DNA of 64,000 bases from Kitasatospora sp. MMS16-BH015 (GTDB lineage Bacteria; Actinomycetota; Actinomycetes; Streptomycetales; Streptomycetaceae), in contig NZ_CP025394.1 in NCBI RefSeq assembly GCF_002943525.1, forward strand, positions 2,604,001 to 2,668,000, in the 5' to 3' direction. This document shows, one piece after another, positions 8,691 to 17,000 of this stretch. The translations under genes were made by a program, and so were the position numbers. The notes beneath the pieces are model-generated. The model searched no databases and was not told the DNA's origin. It saw only the letters and a program-made list of their open reading frames with translations. Positions within the stretch are counted from its first letter, which is position 1. Every line of letters begins with the position of its first letter.

Positions 8691-9658
8691 CGGGCCCCTT
8701 CGGGGTAGTGGCAGGCGACGTGGTGGCCGGGGGCGAGCTGCCGCAGCACGGGCCGCTCGGCCGCGCAGCGGCTCTCGGCCTTCGGGCAGCGGGTGCGGAA
8801 CCGGCAGCCGGAGGGCGGGGCCAGCGGGCTGGGCAGGTCGCCCCGGAGCACGATCCGCTCCCGCCCCCGCTCCACCACCGGATCGGGCCGGGGCACGGCG
8901 GAGAGCAGGGCGTGGGTGTACGGGTGGGCGGGCGCGGCGAACAGCGTGTCGCGGTCGGCCGTCTCGACCACCGAGCCGAGGTACATCACGGCGATCCGGG
9001 TGCTGATCTGCCGGACGGCGCCCAGGTCGTGGGCGATGAAGAGGTAGGCCAGGCCGTACTCCTCCTGGAGGTCCTGGAGCAGGCCCAGCACCTGGGCCTG
9101 CACCGAGACGTCGAGCGCGGAGACCGGTTCGTCGCAGACCACCAGCTTCGGCTTGAGCGCCAACGCCCGTGCGATGCCGATCCGTTGGGCCTGCCCGCCG
9201 GAGAACTCGTGCGGGTGCCGGTCGGCGTGCTCAGGCCTCAGGCCGACCCGGGCCAGCAGCTCCTCCACCGGCTCCTCGGGGGTCAGCCCCTGGTAGGCGT
9301 AGGGCGCCGCCAGGATCCGGCGGACGGTCATCCGCGGGTTGAGCGAGGAGTACGGGTCTTGGAAGACCAGCTGCAACTCGCGGCGCAGCGGCCGTAGCTC
9401 GCCCTCGCCCAGGCCGGTCAGCTCGCGGCCTTCGAGCCGGACGGCGCCGGAGCTGGGCCGCTCCAGGCGGGTGAGCAGCCGGGCCACGGTCGACTTGCCG
9501 CAGCCGGATTCGCCGACCAGGCCGAGCGTCTCGCCCGGCTCGACGGTGAGCGAGACGCCGTCCACGGCGGTGACGTGGCCGGCCAGCCGCCTGGTCAGGC
9601 CGTGCCGGACGGGGTAGCGCTTGACCAGGTCGCTGGCTTCGAGCAGAGGGGTGGTCAT
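8687..9658 (-). CDS. Oligopeptide ABC transporter ATPase (OppF/DppF type)
   Basis: The 323-residue ATPase contains Walker [10 protein letters not shown], the signature SGGQAQR, Walker [14 protein letters not shown], and the C-terminal extension with [12 protein letters not shown] cysteines typical of peptide and nickel importers (oligopeptide/dipeptide C-terminal region). It pairs with the ATPase encoded just upstream to power one importer. The start overlaps that gene's stop (ATGA), and its own stop overlaps the hydrolase start. Confidence 0.93.
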   Translation of the reverse strand: MTTPLLEASDLVKRYPVRHGLTRRLAGHVTAVDGVSLTVEPGETLGLVGESGCGKSTVARLLTRLERPSSGAVRLEGRELTGLGEGELRPLRRELQLVFQDPYSSLNPRMTVRRILAAPYAYQGLTPEEPVEELLARVGLRPEHADRHPHEFSGGQAQRIGIARALALKPKLVVCDEPVSALDVSVQAQVLGLLQDLQEEYGLAYLFIAHDLGAVRQISTRIAVMYLGSVVETADRDTLFAAPAHPYTHALLSAVPRPDPVVERGRERIVLRGDLPSPLAPPSGCRFRTRCPKAESRCAAERPVLRQLAPGHHVACHYPEGAR

Positions 9659-10464
9659 CCGGCCGTCTCCAGGGTGGGCAGCCGGCGCGGCAGCGGCCCG
9701 TCGATCCGGGGCACGCAGGCGAGCAGGCCCTTGGTGTACGGGTGTTGGGGCGCCCGGAAGAGCTGGTGGACGGGGCCGCGCTCGACGGCCCGGCCCCCGC
9801 GCATCACCACCACCTCGTCGGCCAACCCGGCCACCACGCCCATGTCGTGGGTGATCAGCATGATCGCGGTGCCGGACTCGGCCCGGAGCTCGCGCAGCAG
9901 GTCGAGGATCTGAGCCTGCACGGTGACGTCCAGCGCGGTGGTCGGCTCGTCGGCGATCAAGAGGTCCGGCTCCAGGCAGAGCGCCATCGCGATCATCACC
10001 CGCTGGCGCATCCCGCCGGAGAACTCGTGCGGATAGGACTTGGCCCGCCGCTCGGGCTCGGGGATGCCGACCCGGTCGAGCAGTTCCACCGCCACCCGGT
10101 GGGCGGTGCGGCGGCTGGAGCGGTGGTGGGCGCGGTGCGCCTCGGCGATCTGGAAGGCCACCGAGTAGTAGGGGTTGAGGCAGGAGAGCGGGTCCTGGAA
10201 GATCATCGCGATCCGCCGACCGCGCAAGTCCCGCAGCAACTTCGGCGGCAGCTGGGTGAGTTCGGCGCCGTCGAAGCGGATCGAGCCGCTCACCTCGGCG
10301 CCCTGGAGCAGGCCGAGCACGGCCAGGCTGGTCACCGACTTGCCGCTGCCGGATTCGCCCACCACGCCGAGCACCCGCCCGGCGTCGAGGTCGAGGTCCA
10401 GCCCGTCCACGGCCGGGGCCCCGGCGAAGGAGACCCGCAGGTCCCGTACGGTCAGCAGGGTCAT
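9655..10464 (-). CDS. Oligopeptide ABC transporter ATPase (OppD/DppD type)
   Basis: The 269-residue ATPase has Walker A GESGSGKS, signature SGGMRQR and Walker [13 protein letters not shown]. It ends soon after the nucleotide-binding domain, so the C-terminal oligopeptide extension is shorter than in its partner. The ATG at 10464 overlaps the stop of the permease gene by four bases; the frame is open upstream but has no homology there. It is one of the two ATPases of the importer. Confidence 0.93.
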   Translation of the reverse strand: MTLLTVRDLRVSFAGAPAVDGLDLDLDAGRVLGVVGESGSGKSVTSLAVLGLLQGAEVSGSIRFDGAELTQLPPKLLRDLRGRRIAMIFQDPLSCLNPYYSVAFQIAEAHRAHHRSSRRTAHRVAVELLDRVGIPEPERRAKSYPHEFSGGMRQRVMIAMALCLEPDLLIADEPTTALDVTVQAQILDLLRELRAESGTAIMLITHDMGVVAGLADEVVVMRGGRAVERGPVHQLFRAPQHPYTKGLLACVPRIDGPLPRRLPTLETAG

Positions 10465-11453
10465 CCGACTGCCCTCACTCTCGGGTCGAGTACGGCGTAC
10501 ACCAGGTCGACCAGCAGGTTGGCCAGCACCACGAAGCCGGCCGCGAAGAGCGTCACGCCGAGGATCACCGGCTGGTCGGCCCCGGCGATCGCGTCGGCGG
10601 CGAGCTTGCCGACCCCGGGCAGGCCGAAGACGGACTCGGTGATCAGCGCGCCGCCGAGCAGTGCGCCGAGGTCCATGCCGAAGACGGTCACCACCGGCAT
10701 CAGGGCCGGGCGCAGCGCGTGCCGACGCACCACCGTGCGCTCGGGCAGGCCCTTGGCCCGGGCGGTGCGCACGTAGTTGCGGCCCAGGCTCTCCAGCAAC
10801 TCGCCCCGGGTGAGCCGGGCGTAGACGCCCGCGTAGAGCATGGCCAGGGTGACCCAGGGCAGCACCATCGACTGCGCCCACCCCACCGGGTCCGCGGTGA
10901 GCGGCACCACCCGGGGGTAGGGCAGCACCCGCAGCTCGACCACCAGCAGGTACTGGAGCACCAGCGCGGTGAAGTAGACCGGCAGCGAGGCGCCGCCGAG
11001 CGCGGCCGTCATGGCCGCCCTGTCCCACCAACTCCCGCGCCGCAGCGCGGAGACCACGCCCGCGCCCACCCCGACCAGCAGCCAGAGCACGGCCGCGCCG
11101 AGCGCGATCGAGACGCTGACCGGCAGCCGGGCGGTGAGCAACTGCCAGACGGGCTGGTCGGTCTGGAAGCTGAACCCCAGGCAGGGCAGGTGGCAGCTGA
11201 CGGCCTGGGCGCCGGTGCCGTAGGTGCGGCCGGCCACCAGGCCGAGCAGGTAGTCGCGGAACTGCACCAGCGGCGGGTGGTCCAGGCCCAGGGTGGTGCG
11301 GATCTCGGCCAGCCGCGCGGGGCTGCACGCCTTGCCGCAGGCGCCCTGGGCCGGGTCGGCGGGCATCAGGTAGAAGATCGCGAAGGTGGCGGCGCAGATC
11401 ACCAGCAGGATCAGGGCGGTGACGGCGAGGCGCCGCAGCAGGTAGACGATCAC
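10461..11453 (-). CDS. Oligopeptide ABC transporter permease (OppB/DppB type)
   Basis: The 330-residue protein starts [17 protein letters not shown], the typical first membrane helix of DppB-type permeases. It has about six membrane segments and the EAA-like cytoplasmic loop around [22 protein letters not shown] that docks on the ATPases. The periplasmic-side loop after helix 1 contains an unusual pair of cysteines ([12 protein letters not shown]). The GTG start lies in a GTGA overlap with the preceding permease gene. Confidence 0.92.
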   Translation of the reverse strand: MIVYLLRRLAVTALILLVICAATFAIFYLMPADPAQGACGKACSPARLAEIRTTLGLDHPPLVQFRDYLLGLVAGRTYGTGAQAVSCHLPCLGFSFQTDQPVWQLLTARLPVSVSIALGAAVLWLLVGVGAGVVSALRRGSWWDRAAMTAALGGASLPVYFTALVLQYLLVVELRVLPYPRVVPLTADPVGWAQSMVLPWVTLAMLYAGVYARLTRGELLESLGRNYVRTARAKGLPERTVVRRHALRPALMPVVTVFGMDLGALLGGALITESVFGLPGVGKLAADAIAGADQPVILGVTLFAAGFVVLANLLVDLVYAVLDPRVRAVG

Positions 11454-12439
11454 CGTCGGCTCCGAGGGTCGAGCGCGTCCCGCACCGCGTCGCCGAGCAC
11501 GTTGAAGGCGAGCACGGTGACGAAGAGGAAGACGCCGGGGATGAGGAAGTAGGCCGGGTCGGTGGCGTACCAGGGCACGGCGGTGGCGATCATCTGCCCC
11601 CAGGAGGGGGTCGGCGGCTGCACGCCCACGCCGAGGAAGGAGAGGCCGGCCTCGGTGGCCACGCAGCCGGGGATCGACATGGTGGCCACCACCAGCACCG
11701 GCCCGGTCAGGTTGGGCAGCACCTCGCGCACCAGCAGGGCTCGCCGGGAGGCGCCCAACACCCGTGCTGCGGCGACGAATTCGCCCCGGGCCAGCACCAT
11801 CGCCTGCCCGCGCACGATCCGCCCCACGTAGGGCCAGCCGAAGAAGCCGAGCACCACCACGAGCAGCAGTCGGCGGTCGATGCCGGGTGCGGCGGCGATC
11901 AGCGCGATCATGAAGATCAGGCTGGGGAAGGACATCAGCAGGTCCATCGCCCGCCCGATCACGGTGTCCGCCCAGCCGCCGAAGAAGCCGGCGAGCAGGC
12001 CGAGCGCCGTACCAAGCAGCACCGACAGCGCGGTGGCCAGCACCGCGATCAGCAGCGACACGCGGGCGCCGTGGGCCACCCGGGCCAGCACGTCCCGCCC
12101 GTTCACCGGCTCCACGCCGAGCCAGTGCTCGGCGCCGATCCCGCCGGCCGGCCCGCGCGGCAGCCCGCCGAGCGCCGGGTCCACGGCCTCGCCGTGGAAG
12201 GCGGTGGGCGAGTTGCCGGTGGCCCAGCTGATCAGCGGGGCGCAGAGCGCGAACAGCACCAGGAAGACCACCACCCCCAGCGCGAGCGCCGTCGAGCGCT
12301 GCCGGAGCAGGGCCCTCAGGTGCCCGGCCCGCACCCGCCCGGCCTGCCCGCGCTCGGCCTTCACGCGCGCGCCCTGCCCACGCCCGGCCCGCACGCGCTC
12401 GGCCTCCACCCGCTCGGCCTCCACCCGCTCGGCCTTCAC
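11450..12439 (-). CDS. Oligopeptide ABC transporter permease (OppC/DppC type) with repeat-bearing N-terminus
   Basis: The 329-residue permease has the DppC layout: one helix near residues 48-70, a periplasmic loop (EHWLGVEPVNGRDVLARV), then five helices with the EAA loop around FVAAARVLGASRRALLVREVLPN. The first 40 residues are an Arg/Glu/Ala-rich run built from VEAER and VRAGR units before the usual start of homology. The GTG at 12439 is in a GTGA overlap with the binding-protein gene, so the repeats are probably translated. The order C before B is the reverse of the common opp order. Confidence 0.9.
   Translation of the reverse strand: MKAERVEAERVEAERVRAGRGQGARVKAERGQAGRVRAGHLRALLRQRSTALALGVVVFLVLFALCAPLISWATGNSPTAFHGEAVDPALGGLPRGPAGGIGAEHWLGVEPVNGRDVLARVAHGARVSLLIAVLATALSVLLGTALGLLAGFFGGWADTVIGRAMDLLMSFPSLIFMIALIAAAPGIDRRLLLVVVLGFFGWPYVGRIVRGQAMVLARGEFVAAARVLGASRRALLVREVLPNLTGPVLVVATMSIPGCVATEAGLSFLGVGVQPPTPSWGQMIATAVPWYATDPAYFLIPGVFLFVTVLAFNVLGDAVRDALDPRSRR
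12323..12439 (-). repeat. 15-bp tandem units encoding VEAER/VRAGR
   Basis: The 5' end of the OppC-type gene consists of degenerate 15-bp units reading roughly GTGGAGGCCGAGCGG. Two neighbouring units are almost identical and the rest diverged. This gives a charged, low-complexity cytoplasmic tail and looks like recent slippage expansion. Confidence 0.7.
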
Positions 12440-14109
12440 TTGCGCAGCCCCAGCGAGACCAGGTCGAGCCGCCCGACGAAGGCGGTGTGCCCGTACGCCC
12501 CGGCCACGTTCGGCCCGACCAGCACGGCCGCCTTGTCCCAGAGGAACGGCACCACCGGCGCGTCCTGCATGATCCGCTTGGCCAGCTCGCCGTACCCGGC
12601 CTGGGCGGCGGCCGGGTCGCCGACCGCCGCCAGCCGGTCGAGCTCGGCCTCCACGGGCTTGGAGTCGTACTGGGCACGGTTGTTGTTGCCCTCGGGGGTG
12701 ATCAGTCGGCCGTCGAAGAGGATCGGCAGGTAGGTGGAGGCACCGGGCCAGTCGGGCGTCCAACCGTCGATCACCAGGTCGTGCTCCTGGGCGGTGTTGC
12801 CGACGGTGCTGTAGAAGGCCGAGGAGCTGATCTCGTTGATCTTCACGGTGATCCCGGCCCGGGCCAGCGCGGCCTGTACGGCCTCGCCCTGGGCCTTGCC
12901 GCCGGCCGAGGCCACGGTGTCCAGGGTCAGCGTCAGCCCGGTGGCCTGGCCGGCCTCGGCCAGCAGCGCCTTGGCCTTGGCCGGGTCGCCCTTGCCGTCC
13001 GGGCTCGGGTACGGGTCCTCGGCGGCGGAGCCGGGCAGGGTGGGCGGCAGCAGGGTGGTGGCGAGCTGCCCGGCGATCGGGCCGCCCCGGGTGGTGCGCA
13101 GGGCGTCCTTGTCCAGCGCGTAGGCGATGGCCTGCCGCACCCGCAGGTCCGGGACGCGCCTGGTGTTGACCGACAGGAACCTGGTGTTGATCGACTCCCC
13201 GGTGACCAGCCGCTGCTTGACCTCGGGGTCGTTGACCACCCGGGCCACCGAGGCCGGCCCGATCGGCTCCATCGCCACCGCGTCGGCGTCCTCGCCCTGC
13301 CCGGCGACCAGCCGCTGGTCCACCACGGCCGAGTCCAGGTTCAGGTCGATCACCACCTGGTCCGGCAGGCCCTTGCGGACGGAGTCGGTGGCCGGGTCCC
13401 AGGCGGTGTTCCGGGTCAGGGTGAGCCGCTTCTTGGGCTCGAAGCTCGCGATCTTGTACGGCCCGGAGGAGAACGGCCGGCTGTCGTAGGAGACGCCGGT
13501 GTCCTTGTCCTTGGGCACCGGGGCGAACATCGGCAGCGATACGGCCGAGCCGAAGTCGGCCACCGGGCGGTTCAGGTGGAACACGACGGTGCGGTCGTTC
13601 GGCGTCTCGATCGAGGCCAGCCCGCCGGGGTCCTGGTACGGCCCGTGGTACGCACCGCCGCCGGCCAGCCAGAGCCGGCCGTACGGCGGGCCCTCGGGCA
13701 GCTCGGGGGCGAAGGTGCGCTCCACGCCGTACTTCACGTCGGCGCTGGTGATCGGCCGGCCGTCCTCGTACTTCACCCCGGCCTTGAGGGTGAAGGTCCA
13801 GGTCTTCGCCCCGTCGCTGGGCCGCCCGGTGTCGGTGGCCAGGTCCGGCACCACCACCCCGCCGGCCGGCCCGGGCGCGGCGGCGAAGGTGGTGAGCGTG
13901 CGGTAGACCAGCCGCCCCACGTCCTGGGTGGAGGTCACGTAGGCCCGGGCCGGGTCCAGGTGCTCCAGGTCGAGCGTGGAGAGCACGTGCAGCGTCCCGC
14001 CGCGCACCGCCCCGGCACTCGCGGGCCCGGCCGCACCCCCCGTACTCGTACACCCCGTCAGCCCGCCGACCACCACCAGGGCTGCGGCCAGCCCTCTGCG
14101 CATCCTCAC
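12436..14109 (-). CDS. Oligopeptide ABC transporter substrate-binding lipoprotein
   Basis: The protein of about 557 residues is a family 5 extracellular solute-binding protein: lipoprotein signal with lipobox GGLTGC near residue 20, then a two-lobed peptide-binding fold with VRQAIAYALDKDAL and GPYKIASFEPKKRLTL blocks. It is tethered outside the membrane and delivers peptides to the importer. Start: GTG 14109 has AGGAC about six bases upstream; ATG 14103 in the same frame is possible. It is the first gene of a coupled six-gene run and is divergent from the LysR gene. Confidence 0.93.
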   Translation of the reverse strand: MRMRRGLAAALVVVGGLTGCTSTGGAAGPASAGAVRGGTLHVLSTLDLEHLDPARAYVTSTQDVGRLVYRTLTTFAAAPGPAGGVVVPDLATDTGRPSDGAKTWTFTLKAGVKYEDGRPITSADVKYGVERTFAPELPEGPPYGRLWLAGGGAYHGPYQDPGGLASIETPNDRTVVFHLNRPVADFGSAVSLPMFAPVPKDKDTGVSYDSRPFSSGPYKIASFEPKKRLTLTRNTAWDPATDSVRKGLPDQVVIDLNLDSAVVDQRLVAGQGEDADAVAMEPIGPASVARVVNDPEVKQRLVTGESINTRFLSVNTRRVPDLRVRQAIAYALDKDALRTTRGGPIAGQLATTLLPPTLPGSAAEDPYPSPDGKGDPAKAKALLAEAGQATGLTLTLDTVASAGGKAQGEAVQAALARAGITVKINEISSSAFYSTVGNTAQEHDLVIDGWTPDWPGASTYLPILFDGRLITPEGNNNRAQYDSKPVEAELDRLAAVGDPAAAQAGYGELAKRIMQDAPVVPFLWDKAAVLVGPNVAGAYGHTAFVGRLDLVSLGLRK

Positions 14110-14132
14110 GTCGTCCTGCCCCTTGCGTGATG

Positions 14133-14146
14133 TGTGACATTTCACA
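14133..14146. promoter_or_regulatory. Inverted repeat in the divergent ABC importer/lysR intergenic region
   Basis: TGTGACATTTCACA has perfect 5-bp inverted arms (TGTGA/TCACA) around four bases, inside the only AT-rich stretch of the 102-bp gap. Being about 25 bp upstream of the binding-protein gene and 66 bp upstream of lysR, it suits a LysR operator or a general regulator site. Confidence 0.45.
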
Positions 14147-14211
14147 TGTGGGACAAGATTGAGGGTTCACCACCCCTTACGGGAGCCCTCACCTCCCCAT
14201 AACATCCCGCT

Positions 14212-15159
14212 ATGGACCTGGAGGTACGGCACCTGCGGATCATCTGCGCGGTCGCCGAGACCGGCAGCCTCACCCGGGCCGCCGCCGCGCTGCGGCTCAC
14301 CCAACCGGGGCTGAGCAGCCAACTGCGGCGGATCGAGGCGATGCTGGGCGGGGCGCTGTTCGAACGGCGGCCCTCGGGGGCGGTGCCCACAGCCTTCGGG
14401 GAGGTGGTGCTGGCCCGGGCCAGGGCCGTGCTGCCGACCATCGACGAGCTGCTCGGCGCGGCGGCGCTGACCGCCCGGGCCGAGCCCCGGCACTTCCGGC
14501 TGGGCTCGGTGAACGCGCCGCTGCTCGGCGGGGTGCTGGCGGCCGTCCGGGAGCGGTACCCGGCGGCGAAGGTCAGCTCGCGGGGGCACGGCTCGCCCGT
14601 GCCGCTGGTGGAGGACGTGGCGCAGGGGCGGTTGGAGGCCGCGGTGGTGGGCGACTGCCCGGGCTACGAACTGCCCGCCCGGCCCGAGGTGGTGCTGCAC
14701 CCGGTGGTCACCGAACCGGTCTTCGTGGCGCTCCCCGCCGCCCACCCGCTGGCCGCCGACCGCGAGGTCCGGCTGGCCGACCTGGCCGAGGAGGCCTGGG
14801 CCTCGCCCCACCCCGACGAGGACCGCACCCGCGAGTACTGGTGCGCCACCTTCCTGGCGGCCGGGCACCGGATGCGGACGGTCCACGAAGTGGACGGCCG
14901 GCTGCTGCTCGAACTCGTCCGGGGCGGGCACGCGGTGAGCCTCTGCCAGGCCACCTTCGAGGAGCTGCCCGGCATCGCCGTCCGGCCGATCGCGGGCGAT
15001 CCGCTGCACTACCGGCATCTGCTGGCCTGGCACCGGGAGGGGCCGTTGGCAGACGCTCATGCCGAGCTGGCCCGGCACGCGACGGCCGCCTACCAGGCGG
15101 CGGCTGAGCGGAGTCCTGTTTACCTGCGGTGGCTCGCGGAGCGGGAACGTTCCGGCTGA
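14212..15159 (+). CDS. LysR family transcriptional regulator
   Basis: The 315-residue protein begins MDLEVRHLRIICAVAETGSL with the winged helix-turn-helix in residues 1-62 (LTRAAAALRLTQPGLSSQLRRIE), followed by a LysR substrate-binding domain in two Rossmann-like lobes. It is transcribed divergently from the peptide importer operon 102 bp away, the classical arrangement for a LysR protein that controls its neighbour. The effector might be a peptide or amino acid; that is inference. It ends 14 bp before palindromic element copy 2. Confidence 0.93.
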   Translation: MDLEVRHLRIICAVAETGSLTRAAAALRLTQPGLSSQLRRIEAMLGGALFERRPSGAVPTAFGEVVLARARAVLPTIDELLGAAALTARAEPRHFRLGSVNAPLLGGVLAAVRERYPAAKVSSRGHGSPVPLVEDVAQGRLEAAVVGDCPGYELPARPEVVLHPVVTEPVFVALPAAHPLAADREVRLADLAEEAWASPHPDEDRTREYWCATFLAAGHRMRTVHEVDGRLLLELVRGGHAVSLCQATFEELPGIAVRPIAGDPLHYRHLLAWHREGPLADAHAELARHATAAYQAAAERSPVYLRWLAERERSG

Positions 15160-15173
15160 CGGAAACCACCTCA

Positions 15174-15244
15174 GGGGCGCGGGGAACGCCGCGCGCAACC
15201 GTCCACGTACGTAGAGGGCTGGTCGCGCAGTTCCCCGCGCCCCC
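15174..15244. repeat. 70-bp palindromic element, copy 2
   Basis: Left arm GGGGCGCGGGGAAC followed by GCCGCGCGC (15174-15196) is mirrored by GCGCAGTTCCCCGCGCCCC (15226-15244). The loop again contains GCAACCG and GTAGAGGGCTG. It lies between the convergent stops of lysR and the oxidoreductase gene. Right arm and loop match copy 1 closely; the left arm differs at a few bases near the loop. Confidence 0.85.
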
Positions 15245-15255
15245 GGTGGTTGCCC

Positions 15256-16281
15256 TCAGCTGTCCAAACTGACGACCATCTTGCCGGTGTTGTCGCCCCG
15301 CAGCAGGCCGATGAAGGCCTCGAACGCGTGCTCCACGCCCTCGACCACGGTCTCGTCGTAGCGGAGCGAGCCGTCCTGGAGCCAGCCGCCGACCTCGGCG
15401 ACGAACTGGGGCTGGAGTGCGCTGTGGTCGCCGACCAGCATGCCCTCCAGGCGCAGGCGCTTGCCGATGGCCAGCGCGAGGTTGCGCGGGCCGGCCGGGG
15501 CGGTGGTGTCGTTGTACTGGGCGATGGCGCCGCAGAGCACGGCCCGGCCGCGCAGGTTGAGGGCGCCGATCGCGGCCTCCAGGTGGTCGCCGCCGACGTT
15601 GTCGAAGTACAGGTCGATGCCCTCGGGGGCGGCGGCGGCCAGCTGCTCGCGGACCGGGGCGTCCTTGTAGTTGAAGGCGGCGTCGAAGCCGTAGCCCTCG
15701 ACCAGCTTGGCGACCTTCTCGGCCGAGCCGGCCGAACCGATCACCCGGGCCGCACCCTTGAGCTTGGCGATCTGGCCGACCAGCGAGCCGACCGCCCCGG
15801 CCGCACCGGAGACGAAGACGGTGTCGCCCGCCTTGAAGGCGCCGACGGAGAGCAGGCCCGCGTAGGCGGTCAGGCCCGGCATGCCGAGCACGCCGAGGTA
15901 GTACGAGAGCGGGGCGAGCTTCGGGTCCACCTTGACGACGTGCGCGGCGTCCAGCGTCGCGTACTCGCGCCAGCCGAGGCCGTGCAGCACGGCGTCGCCG
16001 ACCTCGATGCCCTCGGTCTGCGAGGCCACCACGTACCCGACGGCGCCGCCGTCCATCACCTTGCCGAGCTGGAAGGGCGGCACGTACGACTTCACGTCGT
16101 TCATCCGGCCGCGCATGTACGGGTCCACCGAGAGGTAGGCGTTGCGGACCAGGATCTCGCCCGGGCCGGGCTGCCGGACGGGGGCCTCGACCAGGGCGAA
16201 GTCCTCGGCGACGGGCCAGCCGCTGGGGCGGGCCACCAGGTGCCACTCACGGGCGACGGTGGGCACTGCGGTCTCGGACAT
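15256..16281 (-). CDS. CurA-type NADP-dependent oxidoreductase (medium-chain reductase family)
   Basis: The 341-residue protein resembles the zinc-independent CurA/leukotriene B4 12-hydroxydehydrogenase branch. It has the N-terminal EDFALVEAPVRQPGPGEILVRN, the diagnostic YLSVDPYMRGRMND block, and the nucleotide-binding motif SGAAGAVGSLVGQIAKLKG (about 155-172). Such enzymes reduce alpha,beta-unsaturated carbonyls with NADPH. A GGGAGG ribosome site precedes the ATG. It is divergent from a MarR-type gene across an 88-bp region with three similar boxes, suggesting MarR repression relieved by a reactive compound. Confidence 0.9.
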   Translation of the reverse strand: MSETAVPTVAREWHLVARPSGWPVAEDFALVEAPVRQPGPGEILVRNAYLSVDPYMRGRMNDVKSYVPPFQLGKVMDGGAVGYVVASQTEGIEVGDAVLHGLGWREYATLDAAHVVKVDPKLAPLSYYLGVLGMPGLTAYAGLLSVGAFKAGDTVFVSGAAGAVGSLVGQIAKLKGAARVIGSAGSAEKVAKLVEGYGFDAAFNYKDAPVREQLAAAAPEGIDLYFDNVGGDHLEAAIGALNLRGRAVLCGAIAQYNDTTAPAGPRNLALAIGKRLRLEGMLVGDHSALQPQFVAEVGGWLQDGSLRYDETVVEGVEHAFEAFIGLLRGDNTGKMVVSLDS

Positions 16282-16294
16282 CGGGCCTCCCAGC

Positions 16295-16355
16295 CTGAAA
16301 TGTTGACTGAATGAAGCAAGCGTGTGCTGAAAGGTTCAGGTTGTCAAATGTTCAG
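16295..16355. promoter_or_regulatory. Three operator-like boxes between the CurA-type gene and marR
   Basis: CTGAAAGGTTCAG (16327-16339) is a perfect inverted repeat. It is flanked by CTGAAATGTTGAC (16295-16307) and, on the other strand, CTGAACATTTGAC (16355-16343). All three fit CTGAA-N3-TTSAS. The array fills the gap between the divergent genes and is a strong candidate binding region for the adjacent MarR protein. Confidence 0.6.
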
Positions 16356-16369
16356 CTAGACTGGTGGTC

Positions 16370-16837
16370 ATGGAGACTCAGCCCGTCGCCCCGCCGCCCA
16401 CCGACGCGATCACCCGCGAGGTCGTGGACCTCATGGCGGGCCTGGTCGCGCTCTTCCACCGCGAGTACGAGGAGGCCGCCGCCGCCCGCTCGCTGACCGG
16501 TGCCCAGGCCAAGGTGCTCGCCCTGCTGCGGCGCGGCCCGATGCCGATGCGCCACATCGCCCAGACCCTCAGCTGCGAGCCCTCGAACATCACCGGCATC
16601 GTCGACCGGCTGGAGTCCCGCGATTTCGTCAGCCGCCAGGCCGACCCGCAGGACCGCCGGGTCAAGCTGGTCGCGGCCACCGACGCCGGCCGCCAGGCCA
16701 CCGAGGAGCTGCGCGAATCGCTCAACTTCGCCCGCGAGCCGCTGGCCGCGCTGAGCGAGGAGGAGCGGCTCGTGCTGCGCGACCTGCTCCGCCGGATGCT
16801 GGAGGGCGCCGCCCTCGAGGCGACGACCACCGACTGA
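16370..16837 (+). CDS. MarR family transcriptional regulator
   Basis: The 155-residue protein has the MarR winged-helix core: LTGAQAKVLALLRRGPMPMRHIAQTL, recognition helix SCEPSNITGIVDRLESR, and the wing with DPQDRRVKLVAATDAG. Dimerisation helices lie at both ends. I use ATG 16370; a GTG two codons earlier is equally in frame. It is divergent from the CurA-type reductase and probably represses both genes through the boxes in the shared promoter region. Confidence 0.93.
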   Translation: METQPVAPPPTDAITREVVDLMAGLVALFHREYEEAAAARSLTGAQAKVLALLRRGPMPMRHIAQTLSCEPSNITGIVDRLESRDFVSRQADPQDRRVKLVAATDAGRQATEELRESLNFAREPLAALSEEERLVLRDLLRRMLEGAALEATTTD

Positions 16838-17000
16838 ACTTTTATCTTTCACATTCCGGCCGCAGACCGGACAAAATCGCTCGCGCATTCACATTCGTGC
16901 ACGTCCTTGTGTAACCGTATGGCCCGCCAGGCCGTCTGAACGGGTGTATCCCGGACAGCCGGCCCGCCCCACCGAGCCGCGCGTACAGAGAGCCTGCCGA

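Noticed and set aside
14133..14146. TGTGA-N4-TCACA as a Crp site.
   Set aside because: Crp sites use a six-base spacer (TGTGA-N6-TCACA); with four bases the half-sites are out of register, so a local LysR site is more reasonable.
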